A stretch of DNA of 64,000 nucleotides from Hypericum androsaemum (lineage: Eukaryota > Streptophyta > Magnoliopsida > Malpighiales > Hypericaceae), in assembly GCA_963995505.1 (NCBI GenBank), contig OZ023182.1, positions 4,952,707 to 5,016,706 on the forward strand, in the 5' to 3' direction. A model generated the notes under the pieces. That model ran no database searches, had not been told where the DNA came from, and saw nothing but the letters and a program-made list of their open reading frames with translations. A program made the position numbers and the translations under genes. Positions 32,431-44,082 of the stretch are shown one piece after another; position 1 is the stretch's first letter, and each line of letters opens with the position of its first letter.

Positions 32431-32996
32431 TTTTAGTTAGGTTTTAGATTTTAGTAGTTAGCTGTTGGTTGAAAATGCAGCTTGCAGGCATAAAACTGCG
32501 ATAAGCAATAAATCTGTACTGCAGCAATGGCTTCCACTGCACCAGCAGCTCCCATTAAGTGGCCAATTATTGATTTTGTAGATTTAATTCTCAATTGTAA
32601 TATAAAAGAGTTCTCATCAAAGGAAGATCAATGTAGAGGCCAAAAGTCCCTTTTGCACAGAACAATATGAGGTCGCTTACATCTCGATTCTGGACAAAGC
32701 AATGCATGAGAGGTTGATACTCCTCCAAATCACCAGTAGGCGAGGATGTGGCATGTGCATTAATGTAATTCACATCCTCCCTTGACACTCTTGACTGCTC
32801 TAATGCCTTCTCTAGGCTGAGTTTCACAGCACGTCCTGCTTTTAGGCGTTATGACGGTACTTTAACATTAGGGTTATGATTCGTGGGTTAGAAAGGAATG
32901 GATCGATCCGTACTCTACAATGTAATGCCTCAGCTTAGATGGAAACAAGGGGAAAGTTTTGCTTTCATTATAGTAGTTGGTCAGCCAAACAAGTAA
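32431..32996 (-). pseudogene. truncated KAS II duplicate (exons 10 and 11 only)
   Basis: Corresponds to 44432-45240 of the intact KAS II gene. The exon 11 copy (about 32595-32515) and exon 10 copy (about 32832-32675) remain readable, including [17 protein letters not shown] and the STKS.IGHL block. The exon 11 acceptor (AG to AA) and donor (GT to AT) are both mutated, and about 190 bp of intron 9 next to the exon 10 acceptor is deleted. Exons 12-13 are replaced by the inserted block, and everything upstream of intron 9 is cut off at the duplication join. It cannot make an enzyme. Confidence 0.9.
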
Positions 32997-33084
32997 GCGT
33001 GGTGGTCTCCCAATTTGACCATCATGCATTTTTAGGGTTTTGTGCAAAAACTGGACCTAGAAGAAGAAGAAAAGAAATAAAAAG

Positions 33085-33950
33085 GTGAGTTGGTGGGACG
33101 TAGTTCATAATCATTCTAAGCGCAAGGAGGGCGTTGTCGTCCGAAGTGGATCAATGGTGTTGAGTGAAGAGCGTAAACACCGGATGTCGAAGTGGATGTC
33201 CATGACCATAATGTGAGTGCCAAGGGGGCTTCACGCTGGGACAACGGTGGAAAGTGCGCCAGAGCGCTGGCTTTTCTCTACGCCGAGGCATGGGATGGCC
33301 TAGTGTGATGAGTGAGTTGCTCGTGTTTGGCATTTTGACCGATATGTGACAGAGAGAATTTCCACATGAGGACGGGACAAGGTTTCCTATACTAATGCCG
33401 GATACTCTGAGATTTGTTCACGGCATTGAGATTTTCCTAAGTTAAGACGGATCTTCAACTATTTGGGGTGTGCATGTTTTGGCTCGAGATTGCTTATTCT
33501 CCACAACCTCGAATTTCCTATAAGAGATGTGGTCTCGTTCTTATATAGGAAGACGGTCTTATGAAAGGTGATCTCATATAGAAGGCAGACTCATATGGAA
33601 GACGGTCTTGAGGGAAAGGCGGTCTCATTCCTTTATTAGAAGCGATCTCAGTTAAGATTTTTCTATATGAGGCCGGGTTGAGTTGGAAACGGTCTAATGT
33701 GGGCTTTCCTATTTTGAAGGTCGAGGCTAGGTCAAAGCATCTATATAAAGAGGGCTTGGGCGAAAGAGAAGCACAACATAAATCAACCCAACACCAACTT
33801 TACTCTTGTCTTGTTTTACCTTTTCGTAACCTTAGCCTAGCGTAGTCTGTAACCTAGCTCTAGCTTTAGCTCTTAGTTACACCGACCTTGGGACGATCAT
33901 TCCAGACATTTCTTTAGCTTTTTCCGCACAACAGGTTGAAAATGAAAATT
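33085..33950. other. possible LTR-like fragment upstream of RRP12-B
   Basis: No coding frame. It has repeated GACGGTCT/GGTCTCAT motifs at about 33530-33690, then a strong TATA-like CTATATAAAG at 33741-33750 and a CT-rich stretch ending CCGCACAACA near 33931. This resembles the promoter half of an LTR, but no paired LTR or clear target duplication was found. It replaces the DNA seen at 17100-17440 in copy 1. Confidence 0.35.
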
Positions 33951-35033
33951 TTGATGTCCCCCGTGTTTCTCAAGTCCCTGCATTTCTAAAATTCATGCTG
34001 GTGTTTCCCGTGTTTGGTTTTAGAAACTCTCGGGTCCCTGGCTGACGTCATCAATTATTTTTTACTGTTTTTTGTCAAGAAAATGACCAAAATACCCTTA
34101 AAAGAAAAAAATCATCATATTCAACCTTCAAACAACAAGACAACTTAACCCTAAATTCAGGTACAAATCAAATTATCAAATCTAATAAAAACTAATTCTT
34201 CAATCGGACAATCAAACCCTTTCAAATTGACATGGCTTGCAGTTTTGAACGGAACTCTTTCAATCGGTGTTCTCTTCTCCCCATTTTCCCTTTTTTTTTA
34301 ATTCCTCTCTCCCCCTCTGTGTGTTCTTATTCGATTCCATCAAATTGAGGAAAAGCAAGGGTTTTGAATTTCTGATGCAATTGAAGCTAACTGTAGGGTC
34401 AATTTGGGGGAAGACAATAGATCCATGGGAGCACGTCATGAGGATGGGGTTGGGGGCAGATCCATGGGAGCTGGTCAAAAATGGACCTCGACAAGATGTC
34501 CGACAAGGCCATCATTTGCTGCACCGCCTCCCGACGAACATCCACCGCCCGACGGCAGTCCCAAGGCGGGACTCGAGGGCGTAGGAAGGCAGGGCGCCGG
34601 AGACCACGGAGTGGACGACGCCCTCGAAGTCGTTTGGGAGGTCGATGTTGACCTTGGGGGCGGCGGTTGCGAACAGGTGTCGTCGTTGACGTCGCCGGTG
34701 TCGTCGTAGAGGGAGCGGAGGGCGAGGACCAGATAGATCGAAGAGGCAAAGAAGGCGAGGAGCGCCGATATCGGGGACAGTGAGATTAAGGGTGAGGAGC
34801 TCAAGTTTTAATGGCGGAACGAAGGACGAGGAGAAGAAGATTGACTTTTGGGGAATTTTCTTTTTTTTTTCTTTAAGGGTATACCCGTTATTTCCGAGAT
34901 AAAAAAAAATGAAAAAGATCAATCGAGGGACCGAGAATTTCTAAACCCAAATACAGGGATGAGAACATGGATTTTAAAAATGCAGGGACCCGAGAGGGAA
35001 GAAAACCAAACTATAACGACGTGAACGTAATTT
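33951..35033. mobile_element. Mutator-like family member in the RRP12-B upstream region
   Basis: Left end from about 33951 (GTCCCCCGTG, GGTTTTAGAAACTCTCGGG, GCTGACGTCATC) and right end to about 35033 (CGAGGGACC, TGCAGGGACCCGAGAGGGA) are long imperfect inverted repeats of the same family as 26987-32232 and 49377-50330. The outermost left end seems truncated. TGACGTCA is at 34043-34050. The centre (about 34390-34830) is GC-rich and gene-like. Copy 1 lacks it: 17440-17470 runs straight through. Its right end is about 215 bp before the RRP12-B ATG. Confidence 0.75.
34390..34830 (-). other. GC-rich gene-like cargo inside the Mutator-like element
   Basis: On the minus strand two frames read like pieces of an ordinary gene: a hydrophobic stretch with flanks (SISALLAFFASSIYLVLALR, then SLYDDTGDVNDD) and KVNIDLPNDFEGVVHSVVSG. 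GC content is far above the element's ends. I do not recognise the protein. No complete frame with start and stop is supported. It may be a captured gene fragment, as in Pack-MULEs. Confidence 0.35.
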
Positions 35034-35091
35034 GCCCTAAAAGAAACAAGCCCGTGGGTAACACATATTATAAGGTTAGAAAACCGTAAAA

Positions 35092-35178
35092 AGCCCAGGA
35101 CTAAAATTGGAGCCCAAGACTCAAGGCCCCGCCCAAACACTCTCCCGCTCTCGTTCTCCTTGCTTTCTAAAACCCTAA
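35092..35178 (+). promoter_or_regulatory. site II motifs and telo-box of RRP12-B
   Basis: AGCCCA at 35092-35097 and 35111-35116 and the telo-box AAACCCTAA at 35170-35178 match the arrangement before RRP12-A, though one site II motif (TGGGCC in copy A) is lost. The core promoter is thus mostly kept despite the element inserted just upstream. Confidence 0.6.
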
Positions 35179-35249
35179 TAAAATCCAAAATCCCTCCGCT
35201 GAGAAAATAACCAACTCTCCTGGACTCCGGCACCTCTCCGAAACGGAAG

Positions 35250-38200
35250 ATGGAGGACTCACCAAACGACGGCGTTCTGGACGCCTCAAGCGACCTGTGC
35301 GAGGTAATCCACTCCCGCTTCTCGAACTCCACCGACGAGGATCACGTCAGCCTCTGCTCCGTCATCGGCGTCATCTCCCAGGAGCTCAAGGACCAGCGCC
35401 AACCGACCACCCCAACCGCCTACTACCTCCGCGCGTGCTCCTCCCTCCTCTCCGACGCCGAGCCGCTCTCCCCCTCCGCGTTCGGCTCCCTCCTCACCGT
35501 CCTCTCCTACGCCCTCCCCCGCCTCCCCCGCCGCGTCGTCCGCGAGACTATAGACCGCGTCTCCGATATCGTGGTCCAGTCGCTGAGGCGAGGTTCCGCG
35601 GTGAGTACCGCGGGCGTGGTTTCGGGATTGAAATGCGCGGGGTATTTGATTAGCGTTAGGGATAGCATCAATTGGGACGACTCCGCGAGGTTGTTCTCCA
35701 CGTTGCTAGGGTTTCTCACTGATTCCCGCCCCAAGGCAAGTCCTCTCTCGCTATTGCAATATGTTTTTTTTTACTTTTTTATTTGTTTAATAATGTGTAA
35801 TCGGGAACAGGTGAGGAGGCAATCACATTCGAGTCTCAGGGACGTGCTCCAGAGCTTCCAGGTGACGTCTGCGTTGCTGTCCTCTGCCAGTGAAGGGATC
35901 TACAACAGCTTTCAGAGGTTCCTTCTGCTCGCAAGCGGGTCTCACAAGGGCGAGGAGGGCCGCGAAGGCCCTAACGGAGTTTGGGAGGTTCTCCACGTCC
36001 TGGAAGCGCTCAAGGAGTGCCTCCCTCTCATGTCAATGAATTATAAGGCTAACGTCCTCCAGAAGTACAAATTATTGCTTGAAATTCGCCAGCCTCCTGT
36101 GACCAAGCGAGTTGCTGACAGCTTGAGTGCTGTTTGTTTGCACTCGGGGTCCGATATTCCTGTAGAGGCTTTGCTAGACCTTTTGTGTTCGTTGGCGCTT
36201 AATGCATCTTCTGGGGAAACCTCTGCTGATAACCTGACTTTCACTGCACGTTTGCTCAATGTCGGGATGAGGAAAGTTTATTCTCTGAACAGGGAAATTT
36301 GTATGTCCAAGCTACCTGTTGTTTTTAGTACTCTTAAAGGTTAGTGTCTGGTCTAGTAATGGGGTTAATCCTTTTTGGTTTTTAAGTTTGGGTAGGTTGC
36401 TTGTTTTCTGACTGTTCGGTTTTATTTCTATGGCAGATATTTTGGCATCAGAACATGAGGAGGCCATCTTTGCGTCCATGGAGGCCTTAAAGAGCTTGAT
36501 ATGTGATTGCATTGATCAGAGACTCATAAAGCAGGGTGTGGACCAAGTTCTTGCGAGCAAAACAATGGATGGTAGAAAGTCTGGACCAACTGTCATTGAA
36601 AAAGTGTGTGCCACTATTGAAAGTTTGCTTGATTATCATCATAGTGCAGTCTGGGATATGGTATTTCAAGTTGTCGGCGCAATGTTTAATAAATTAGGTA
36701 TCTTTTTCTGGAGTTGATTTTTCTTGCTCTCAGTACAGCTTGGAGATTTTTCCCCTTCCAAGTTGCTTATTTTCTTGTGACCTTGAGTTGGTTATTAATG
36801 CATGGTTGTTGTTCAGGGGCTCATTCTTCATATTTTGCAAGGGAGACTCTGAAGAATTTGGCTGATATCCAGAGATTGCCTGATGAAGATTTCCCTCACC
36901 GTAAGCAGGTACTTGGTTTCTTTTTTATGGAATCTTCTGTCGATGTAGCACTATTACGGTTATGCTTGCAAATTTGGCATCTCTTTGATAGCTGGTTCCT
37001 TGCTGTTGGGTTTATGTTGATGTGGGCTGAAGTTGATGGTTTATGGGTAACCTATGGAAACTGATGGGCGTGGGAAGGCTATTTTCGAATCCTCTGTCTC
37101 TTTGCTACTCCATGCAGTTACTCAATATATTGATATTTATTCAACCTGCAGTTGCATGAATGCCTTGGCTCTGCACTTGCTGCAATGGGTCCCGAGACAT
37201 TCCTGAATATTTTACCTCTCAATTTGGATGCCAATGACCTCTCAGAAGTCAATGTTTGGCTCTTTCCTATCCTAAAGCAATATACCGTTGGTGCTCCTTT
37301 GAGCTTCTTCGTGGAAACACTTCTGAATTCAGTCAGTCTGCTGAGAAATAAATCCCAAAAGGTATTGTGGTTGGTTGTTCTATTGTTAGAGTTTTCTTTT
37401 TGATAAAGTTGCAGTTGATGATCAATCATTGCGTTTTACAGCTTGAACTTCAAGGGCGCATTATAGCTGCTAGAAGTACGGATGCACTTGTATACTCTGT
37501 GTGGTCCTTGCTACCTTCCTTTTGCAACTACCCATTGGATACCGCTGAAAGTTTCGAGGACCTAAAAGATGCCCTGGTGAAAGCTCTCCATGATCAGGCT
37601 GAGGCTCGTGGAATGATATGTTCTGCTTTGAATGTTCTCATTGATCAGAATAAAAAGATTCTGGAAAACAAAGGCGATCCAACTGCTATCAGCACTGGTG
37701 AAGCCCCAGAACGAGCTTTGTCTCAGTATTCCCCTAAGGTCGCAGAAGCTAACTTGAGTGTCCTGAAGTCATCTGCTCATGAGCTGTTGGCTGTTCTTGC
37801 TAGAATCTTTTTGGAATCTCCAGCAGACGATGGTGGCTGTTTGCAGGTAAAAGATCTTTTAATTTCTGTATGAACTTTCACATTTCTTGATGTCTGTTGA
37901 CTGTAAAACTTTTGTTTCAGCCGCCAAGTTGTTACTCTGTGATGGTTGTGATGTTCATGCTAGTGTTGCAACCTACATTGCTATCTTGACCGATCCTGCT
38001 TTGTATTTTTTAACATATAACCGTTCCCAGAAAAATAAATACTTAAATGCATCAGTCAGTAATAACCCCTTATAAGCCTGTTTTATGGTGCAGTGCTTCT
38101 AATTCGATGGCTGTCTAGATGCACTGCTTCAGACTCGAGTTATATGTTATTACTGCAATTTGTCCTGTTACTTGGGCGATGTCTTTGAGATCCTTGATTG

Positions 38201-41200
38201 GATCTTTAAGGTGTCCTTCCGTCTTTTGCTTCTGACCGTATTTTTCTGTACCTACTTTTTGCAGTCTACCATAAGTGAGATTGCTTCAATAGCCAATAAG
38301 AAAGACGTAGAAAAGATATTTTCAAAGATAATGGGCAGGCTTTTGACAGCCATGAAAAAGGCCCTAACAACTGATAAGTCCGCCAAATCCGACTCAATGA
38401 GAACTGATGCTCGATCAAATAACACATCTCTATCAGCTGAGAGGTTAGTGAAATGCATGATATCTTTCCTTTTTGTTCTCGTTTTATCAGGAATTATCTC
38501 TGAAGAAAGTGTTGTTGTAGAGGTTATGTCTTGATTTTTTATGCTTCCATTTTCCCCTCTTTGTTGGGAATGTGGGAATCGTAATTTGCGTCCAAGTTTG
38601 ATGACTTCTATCTTCACCGTGAGAGGCAGGGCGCTGCATTCATCATGAATTGTCTTCTTTTAACTGCATTTTAAAAAAGCAGGGCACGGCTATTTGATTT
38701 AGCGGTTTCGCTCCTACCTGGCTTGAACGGGGCTGCGATTGGTGTTCTATTCAGTGCTGTGAAGCCTGCTCTCGAGGTACCTCAAAACTCTATGCTCTCT
38801 GATTGTTTCATGTGCTGCATAAAGAAACAGGTGTATCTGATCCTTTGTAGATCAGAGTGAAAGTACTTATTTGTTCTTATTTTTTTCATTTGCAGGATAA
38901 TGAAGGTGTAGTTCAAAAAAAGGCATACAAGGTGCTTTCAATAATTCTTCAGGTATGCCATTACAGAAGTTCAATGCTGTAACTTCGCTGTCATGGACTT
39001 TTAGAACTACTAGGATTTGTGGATGCTGTTTATATTGATCTTCATTGGAATTTTCACGTTCTTTTCCTTAAGCAAGTTTCTTTCACTGTTCATCTTCTAC
39101 AGTGCACTTTTTGATCTAACATGTAACTATGTTGTCTCTTTGGTCAGAAATCAGATGAGTTTTTGCAATCTACGCTAGATCAACTGCTTCAGCTGATGAT
39201 AGAAGTCATGCCTTTGTGCCATTTCTCTGCCAAAAGACATAGACTTGACTGTTTGTACTCTCTAATAGTTCAAGTTTCGAAGGTGATGTGGATGATGTTC
39301 ATGCATTCTCCGCTGCTATTGGCGGTATACATGCCTGTTTCCTGTGAATTGATAATTTTCTATTCTTTTGTAGTTGCAAGAAGATTCAGAGAAAAGGCAG
39401 CAAGATATCATCGGCTCCTTTCTCACTGAAATAATACTTGCTCTGAAAGAGGTAGTCACTATTTGTTGTTTTCCAAAATGCAATGCAATGTTTTCTATTT
39501 TAATTGCTGTTTCCATGTCATTAGTGTTGGTTGTCGATTATGGATACACGGGGTTTATCCCTTTTTTGGTTCACTTTTCACCGTTTGGGATATTATCCAT
39601 ATTCATGGTTATTAGTTTCATAGGTCAGAGTTTGCCCCTCTGATTTTTTTTTGATGGTAACCTCTCTGATTGAAAGTAGGTAGATCTGACCTACATGTAC
39701 AAACTGTAAGTCCTTCACATTACTGTCTGGCAATAATGGGAAACTGGGAGATAGCTCTAGGATGTATCTGGTGTTTATATTGAATTTTTCTCAATTTTTT
39801 TCATGTATCACTCTTGCATGTGTGCGTCTGTTGTGGCTGTCCTGCCAACTTTCTAGCAAGGTATGACTTAATGATAGAAGGCTTAGTATCGTGCCTTTTT
39901 TTTTTAAAGGTAAATTTATACACCATGTATACACTTGCCAGAGTTTGAACCCTGGACCTCCTTGAGTTTGACAATGGCTTGTGCCGTTGGGCTAGATGCT
40001 CTTTGGCATAGTTTGGTGCTCTTATTCTGCTGTCTTGAACCATTTAGTTTCAAGAAGTTTGAGTTTTATTTATTTATTCTAGGTCTCATAAGTTAGTCCA
40101 ATACTTTCATTTTTGAAAGGTAATCCAATATGGCAAACTGATTGCATGGCTTGCTAATTTTCAAGACATTATTCTTGCATCTTACTGCTTACAGGCAAAT
40201 AAAAAAACAAGAAACAGAGCTTATGACGTGCTTGTCCAAATTGGTCATGCTTGTGGAGATGAAGAGAATGGTGGAAGGAGAGAGAACTTGTATAATTTCT
40301 TCAACTTGGTAATCATTCTTTTGACCCCTCAAAAAAAAGTAATTCTTTTGGATTTCTTGGTGCTTTTTATGTGCCATTATCAAATGTATTTTGTGTTTCT
40401 TTGTTTCAATTTTTTGGATCTTTAGAATGGTATTGTGAGTTTTTTTGAGAAGGAATTGTGAGTTGTTATTTGGTTCATAAACATTGTTATGTTAGTTCCA
40501 GTTCCAATGGCCACATATTTTATCTGCTGGCATATTGAAAGCTGGACTGTGTGCCCTTGATTTAGGCGTATTTGTGTTTCTAGAGTAGGATATGCAGCTA
40601 TTAAAGCAGTGAAACAAGTGGTTGGTCAATTAAATTAGAAATGTCAAAGTTTCTAGATTTGGAAGCCTTTGCACTATACGTTTCTGCTCTTGTTAAAGCT
40701 ACTCAGATTAAATTGCCAAGAGGTCAGCGGTCAGGCGGATTCTTCAAAAAATCCTAACCGGATCCTCTCTCTATGGATGAACTGATAGTGGTGGGACTTG
40801 GGAGAGTGATGCATCTTTCACTGTTCCTCAGGTAGCTGGAGGCCTAGCTGGAGAGACTCCTCACATGGTCAGTGCTGCTGTGAAAGGTCTGGCTCGTTTG
40901 GCGTATGAGTTTTCAGATCTTGTTTCTGCGGCTTACAAGTTGCTTCCATCCACCTATCTCCTGCTCCAAAGAAAGAACCGGGAAATTATTAAAGTGCGTA
41001 AAGGATGTGGATTTACTTTTATTCCCTTTTGTGCATTTACTATCTTACAACTCATCTTCCTTTTCCATACCGGATGAAACGGGTGTGATCTAAACTTATG
41101 CTGACTTTTCCTTCTCGGCAATGCCTTTATTTTGTGAAGGCTAGTCTGGGTTTACTTAAGGTCCTAGTGGCCAAATCACCTACTGAAAGTCTACAAATTC

Positions 41201-43123
41201 ACCTGGAGAGCATGGTAGAGGGCTTGCTGAAGTGGCAATGTGATTCCAAGAACCATTTTAAAGCTAAGGTGTGTCCTGTGTCTGTTTTGTTCATTATTTT
41301 ACCTCAAGGTTGATCAAACTTATGTTTCTGTGCCATCAGCTAGATTCTTATCAAACTGAAATCACTATTAAATTTTTTTTTGAGGGGTGATGCACTATTT
41401 TTTTTTTTGAGGGGTGATGCACTACTAATTCATACTATAATTTATTGCCAACAAATTGTTTTCAAGTTTGATGACTGAATCTAGCTTTTTATAATTCTTG
41501 TTTTCAACAGTCGTGATTTGTTGTCTCTTCAGGTTAAGTACATATTAGAAATGCTCGTCAGCAAGTGTGGTCTTGATGCTGTCAAAGCAGTGATGCCTGA
41601 GGAACATACGAAGCTGTTGACAAATATACGAAAGGTTTGTTGAATAACTTTCTTTTAAGTTTTTTGAAGAGGCTTCTGTTACATTTTGCATCATTCATGT
41701 CTAGATCAAGGAGCAGAAAGAGAGAAAGCAGGGAGCCAATTCTGAGGAAACCAGATCACATTTATCTAGAGCCACTACATCCAGGTTGATCTACCTTTTT
41801 TTAAACATGGGTTTATAGTTCTAAGTACGGACAAGATTGCATTTTTTCTTTCTTGCATGCCAAAATATCCACTAAAAAGTAGCATTTCCCAGAAAAGTAG
41901 GATGCTAGATTCCAGAAGGTGATGAACATTGCCTGTCGTTTTTTCTTTCTTTTCTTTTTTTGTACTTAAAATGCCTGTTAATTCTGAAAAAAGTCAATTA
42001 ACCGGTAAGAAATTCCAGAAAATCGTGTCTCACACTGCCCGCAGAATTTACCAGCTCTGACTTGGCCAGCCGGGCATAGCTGTACATTGATGGTGGTCAA
42101 TAGACTTGTGTTGTGAATACGGTGCTCCTATGTTGTGTTTTCTAACCGTTTTATTTTTGCAGGTTAAGCAAATGGAACCATACTAGAATGTTCTCGGATT
42201 TTGGGGAAGACGCCGAGGATAATGATGATTTCACGGATACAAAAACTGGTTTTGGCCGAAGGAGTAGGGCTTCCTCACTACGCAGATCCGGAGCTGCAAG
42301 GTCAGTGGGCTTCTGAATTTATTACGCATTAGCGTTGATGTTGTCTTATCCAAAATTTAATGCGCTTTGTTCAATATAGGCGGCATGTTTAGGAATCGTC
42401 TTAGTTTTATTGTCTTAGTTCTGCTTTTTTTAATTACTCGACAACTTCGCAGTTTGTGTCTCTTGAATACAACTTCTGCACCGTTTTTAGTGTTTTTCAT
42501 CTAAAAAATAATGTTGATGCTAACTTTGTTCTTCCTTATTCAGTTCCAGGAGGGGGAATAGATCAGATAGGAGCTTGCCAGAAGATTTGTCTGATCAGAT
42601 GGAAGATGAGCCCCTGGACTTGCTCGATCGTCAAAAAACGAGGTCAGCTCTCCGATCATCTGGGCATCTGAAAAGGAAACAAGAATCAGACGAGGAACCT
42701 GAGATAGACCCCGAAGGACGGCTTATTGTTTATGAGGGAGGGAAACCAAAGAGAGACAAGGCCGATGTTTTAGATTCAGATGCCAAAAGTCATGCCGGTA
42801 GTTATCTGTCCCTGAAGTCCACTAAAAAAACCAAAAAGCAGAAGACTTCTGATGTTGGCTGGGCTTACACTGGAAGTGAATACGGCAGCAAGAAAGCCGG
42901 TGGTGATGTGAAAAGGAAGGACAAGCTTGAACCGTATGCTTATTGGCCTCTAGATCGAAAAATGATAAGCCGTCGGCCGAAGCATCAAGCTGCGGCTAGG
43001 AAAGGCATGGCGAGTGTGGTGAAACTGACCAAGAAGCTCGAGGGTAGAAGCGCTTCAAGTGCGCTCTCCATGAACCTCACGAGATTCAAGAAACAAAAGA
43101 AGAAAGGCTCCAAGAGAAATTAG
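35250..43123 (+). CDS. RRP12: RRP12-like ribosome biogenesis protein, copy B
   Basis: Eighteen exons: 35250-35735, 35811-36339, 36437-36697, 36817-36908, 37152-37361, 37442-37846, 38265-38443, 38683-38776, 38896-38952, 39148-39282, 39374-39451, 40195-40308, 40832-40993, 41140-41268, 41533-41634, 41705-41784, 42163-42300, 42550-43123. They sum to 3825 nt, 1274 codons, all phases consistent and no stop. Exon lengths equal those of copy A except exon 2 (+24), exon 7 (+21) and exon 18 (-3). Copy B keeps the QRFLLLASGSHKG and GRLLTAMKKALTT segments missing from copy A, so it is likely closer to the ancestral protein. The same NUC173 region (GSALAAMGPETFLNILPL), HEAT-like helical body and basic C-terminal tail are present. 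Intron 1 starts with GC. The expected role is binding and nuclear export of pre-40S and pre-60S particles. The gene is convergent with KAS II, whose stop lies 960 bp beyond. Confidence 0.92.
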
Positions 43124-44082
43124 CGGTACAAGGAACATTGGTGATTGATATCTGAGAATTTTACTGTGTGCGTCAAATGAATGAAAAAAGACCAGGAAAC
43201 AGTTTTGTTTTAAGTTATCCAGATGGTTGCAAGGTTTCTTTGGTGGTGTCGTAACGACACGTCTCATCTAATGTCGTTCGTTTGAATAGTCGAAAAGTAG
43301 CCCAGAAGAGATGAGCAATGCAGCATTTCGAACAGTATTTTGATGACCTTTTGTTGTAGTAATAACAAGCAAAGCCAGAAAATGCTATAGATGATCAATG
43401 TTGGTTTTTCCTTTATGATAATGATCCGCTAAAAAGTGATCGAAGCGAAGATCCAACTTCTTTTGTTAATGATCAGTGATGTTTATTCACTGACTACCTC
43501 GTTAACGGGTCGATCTTCCAAATCATATAGCGTCACTCCGGAAACACGCACCTGAAAACTAGAGGACAAGTAGCCATCTGTCAATTCAAAATTGGCTGCA
43601 GTTGGCTTTAGAACTATATCTACTTGTACATGGAAAAACAGTAGGCCATCATCATATGTTCAGAAAATGGCTCTCTAAGTACGTCAACCCGTCTAAATGT
43701 ATCAGGGACAAACGCGAAAGCAACAGATAAAAAGTAGAATATCCCCCGATAACTTGGTTAGTACCGAGTGCTTCTCTTTCGCAACTCCAGAAATTCCATT
43801 CCGTTTGCATCTTGCCTCCAGGTTACCCGACTGCAACAAGAAGTAATATGCGCTTCACCGATTCAACGGGACTTAATATGCCACAGTTTACAGAAACACA
43901 CTGCGAGAAGTAGTGGCAGTTCAGCAGTTGGAAATAGAGCAAGGTCACAGAAACTAATACCACAAATGAAATCCGATCCCATATGGAACTTTCAATTTGC
44001 AATATGCACAATCCCAAGCAAGTAATGGTAGTCTACAATGCGCATACCTTCTATATAGAAAGCTTGACAACAAAGTCCTGTT
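43124..44082. other. convergent intergenic region between RRP12-B and KAS II
   Basis: Holds the 3' ends of two converging genes. No further coding frame is supported. The part from about 43402 to 44430, which includes KAS II exons 12-13, is the stretch replaced by 25774-32430 in copy 1. Confidence 0.6.

Larger units (their letters stand above)
17014..32996. repeat. tandem duplication, first copy (RRP12-A plus KAS II stub)
   Basis: From GTGGTGGTCTCCC at 17014 onward this segment matches 32999-45240: promoter, all 18 RRP12 exons, most introns, about 170 bp after the RRP12 stop, then a KAS II stub at 32431-32996. The copies differ by later insertions: 25774-32430 here replaces the KAS II 3' end seen in copy 2, and copy 2 has extra DNA at 33085-35033. 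The segment ends inside what is KAS II intron 9 in the intact gene. Confidence 0.92.
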
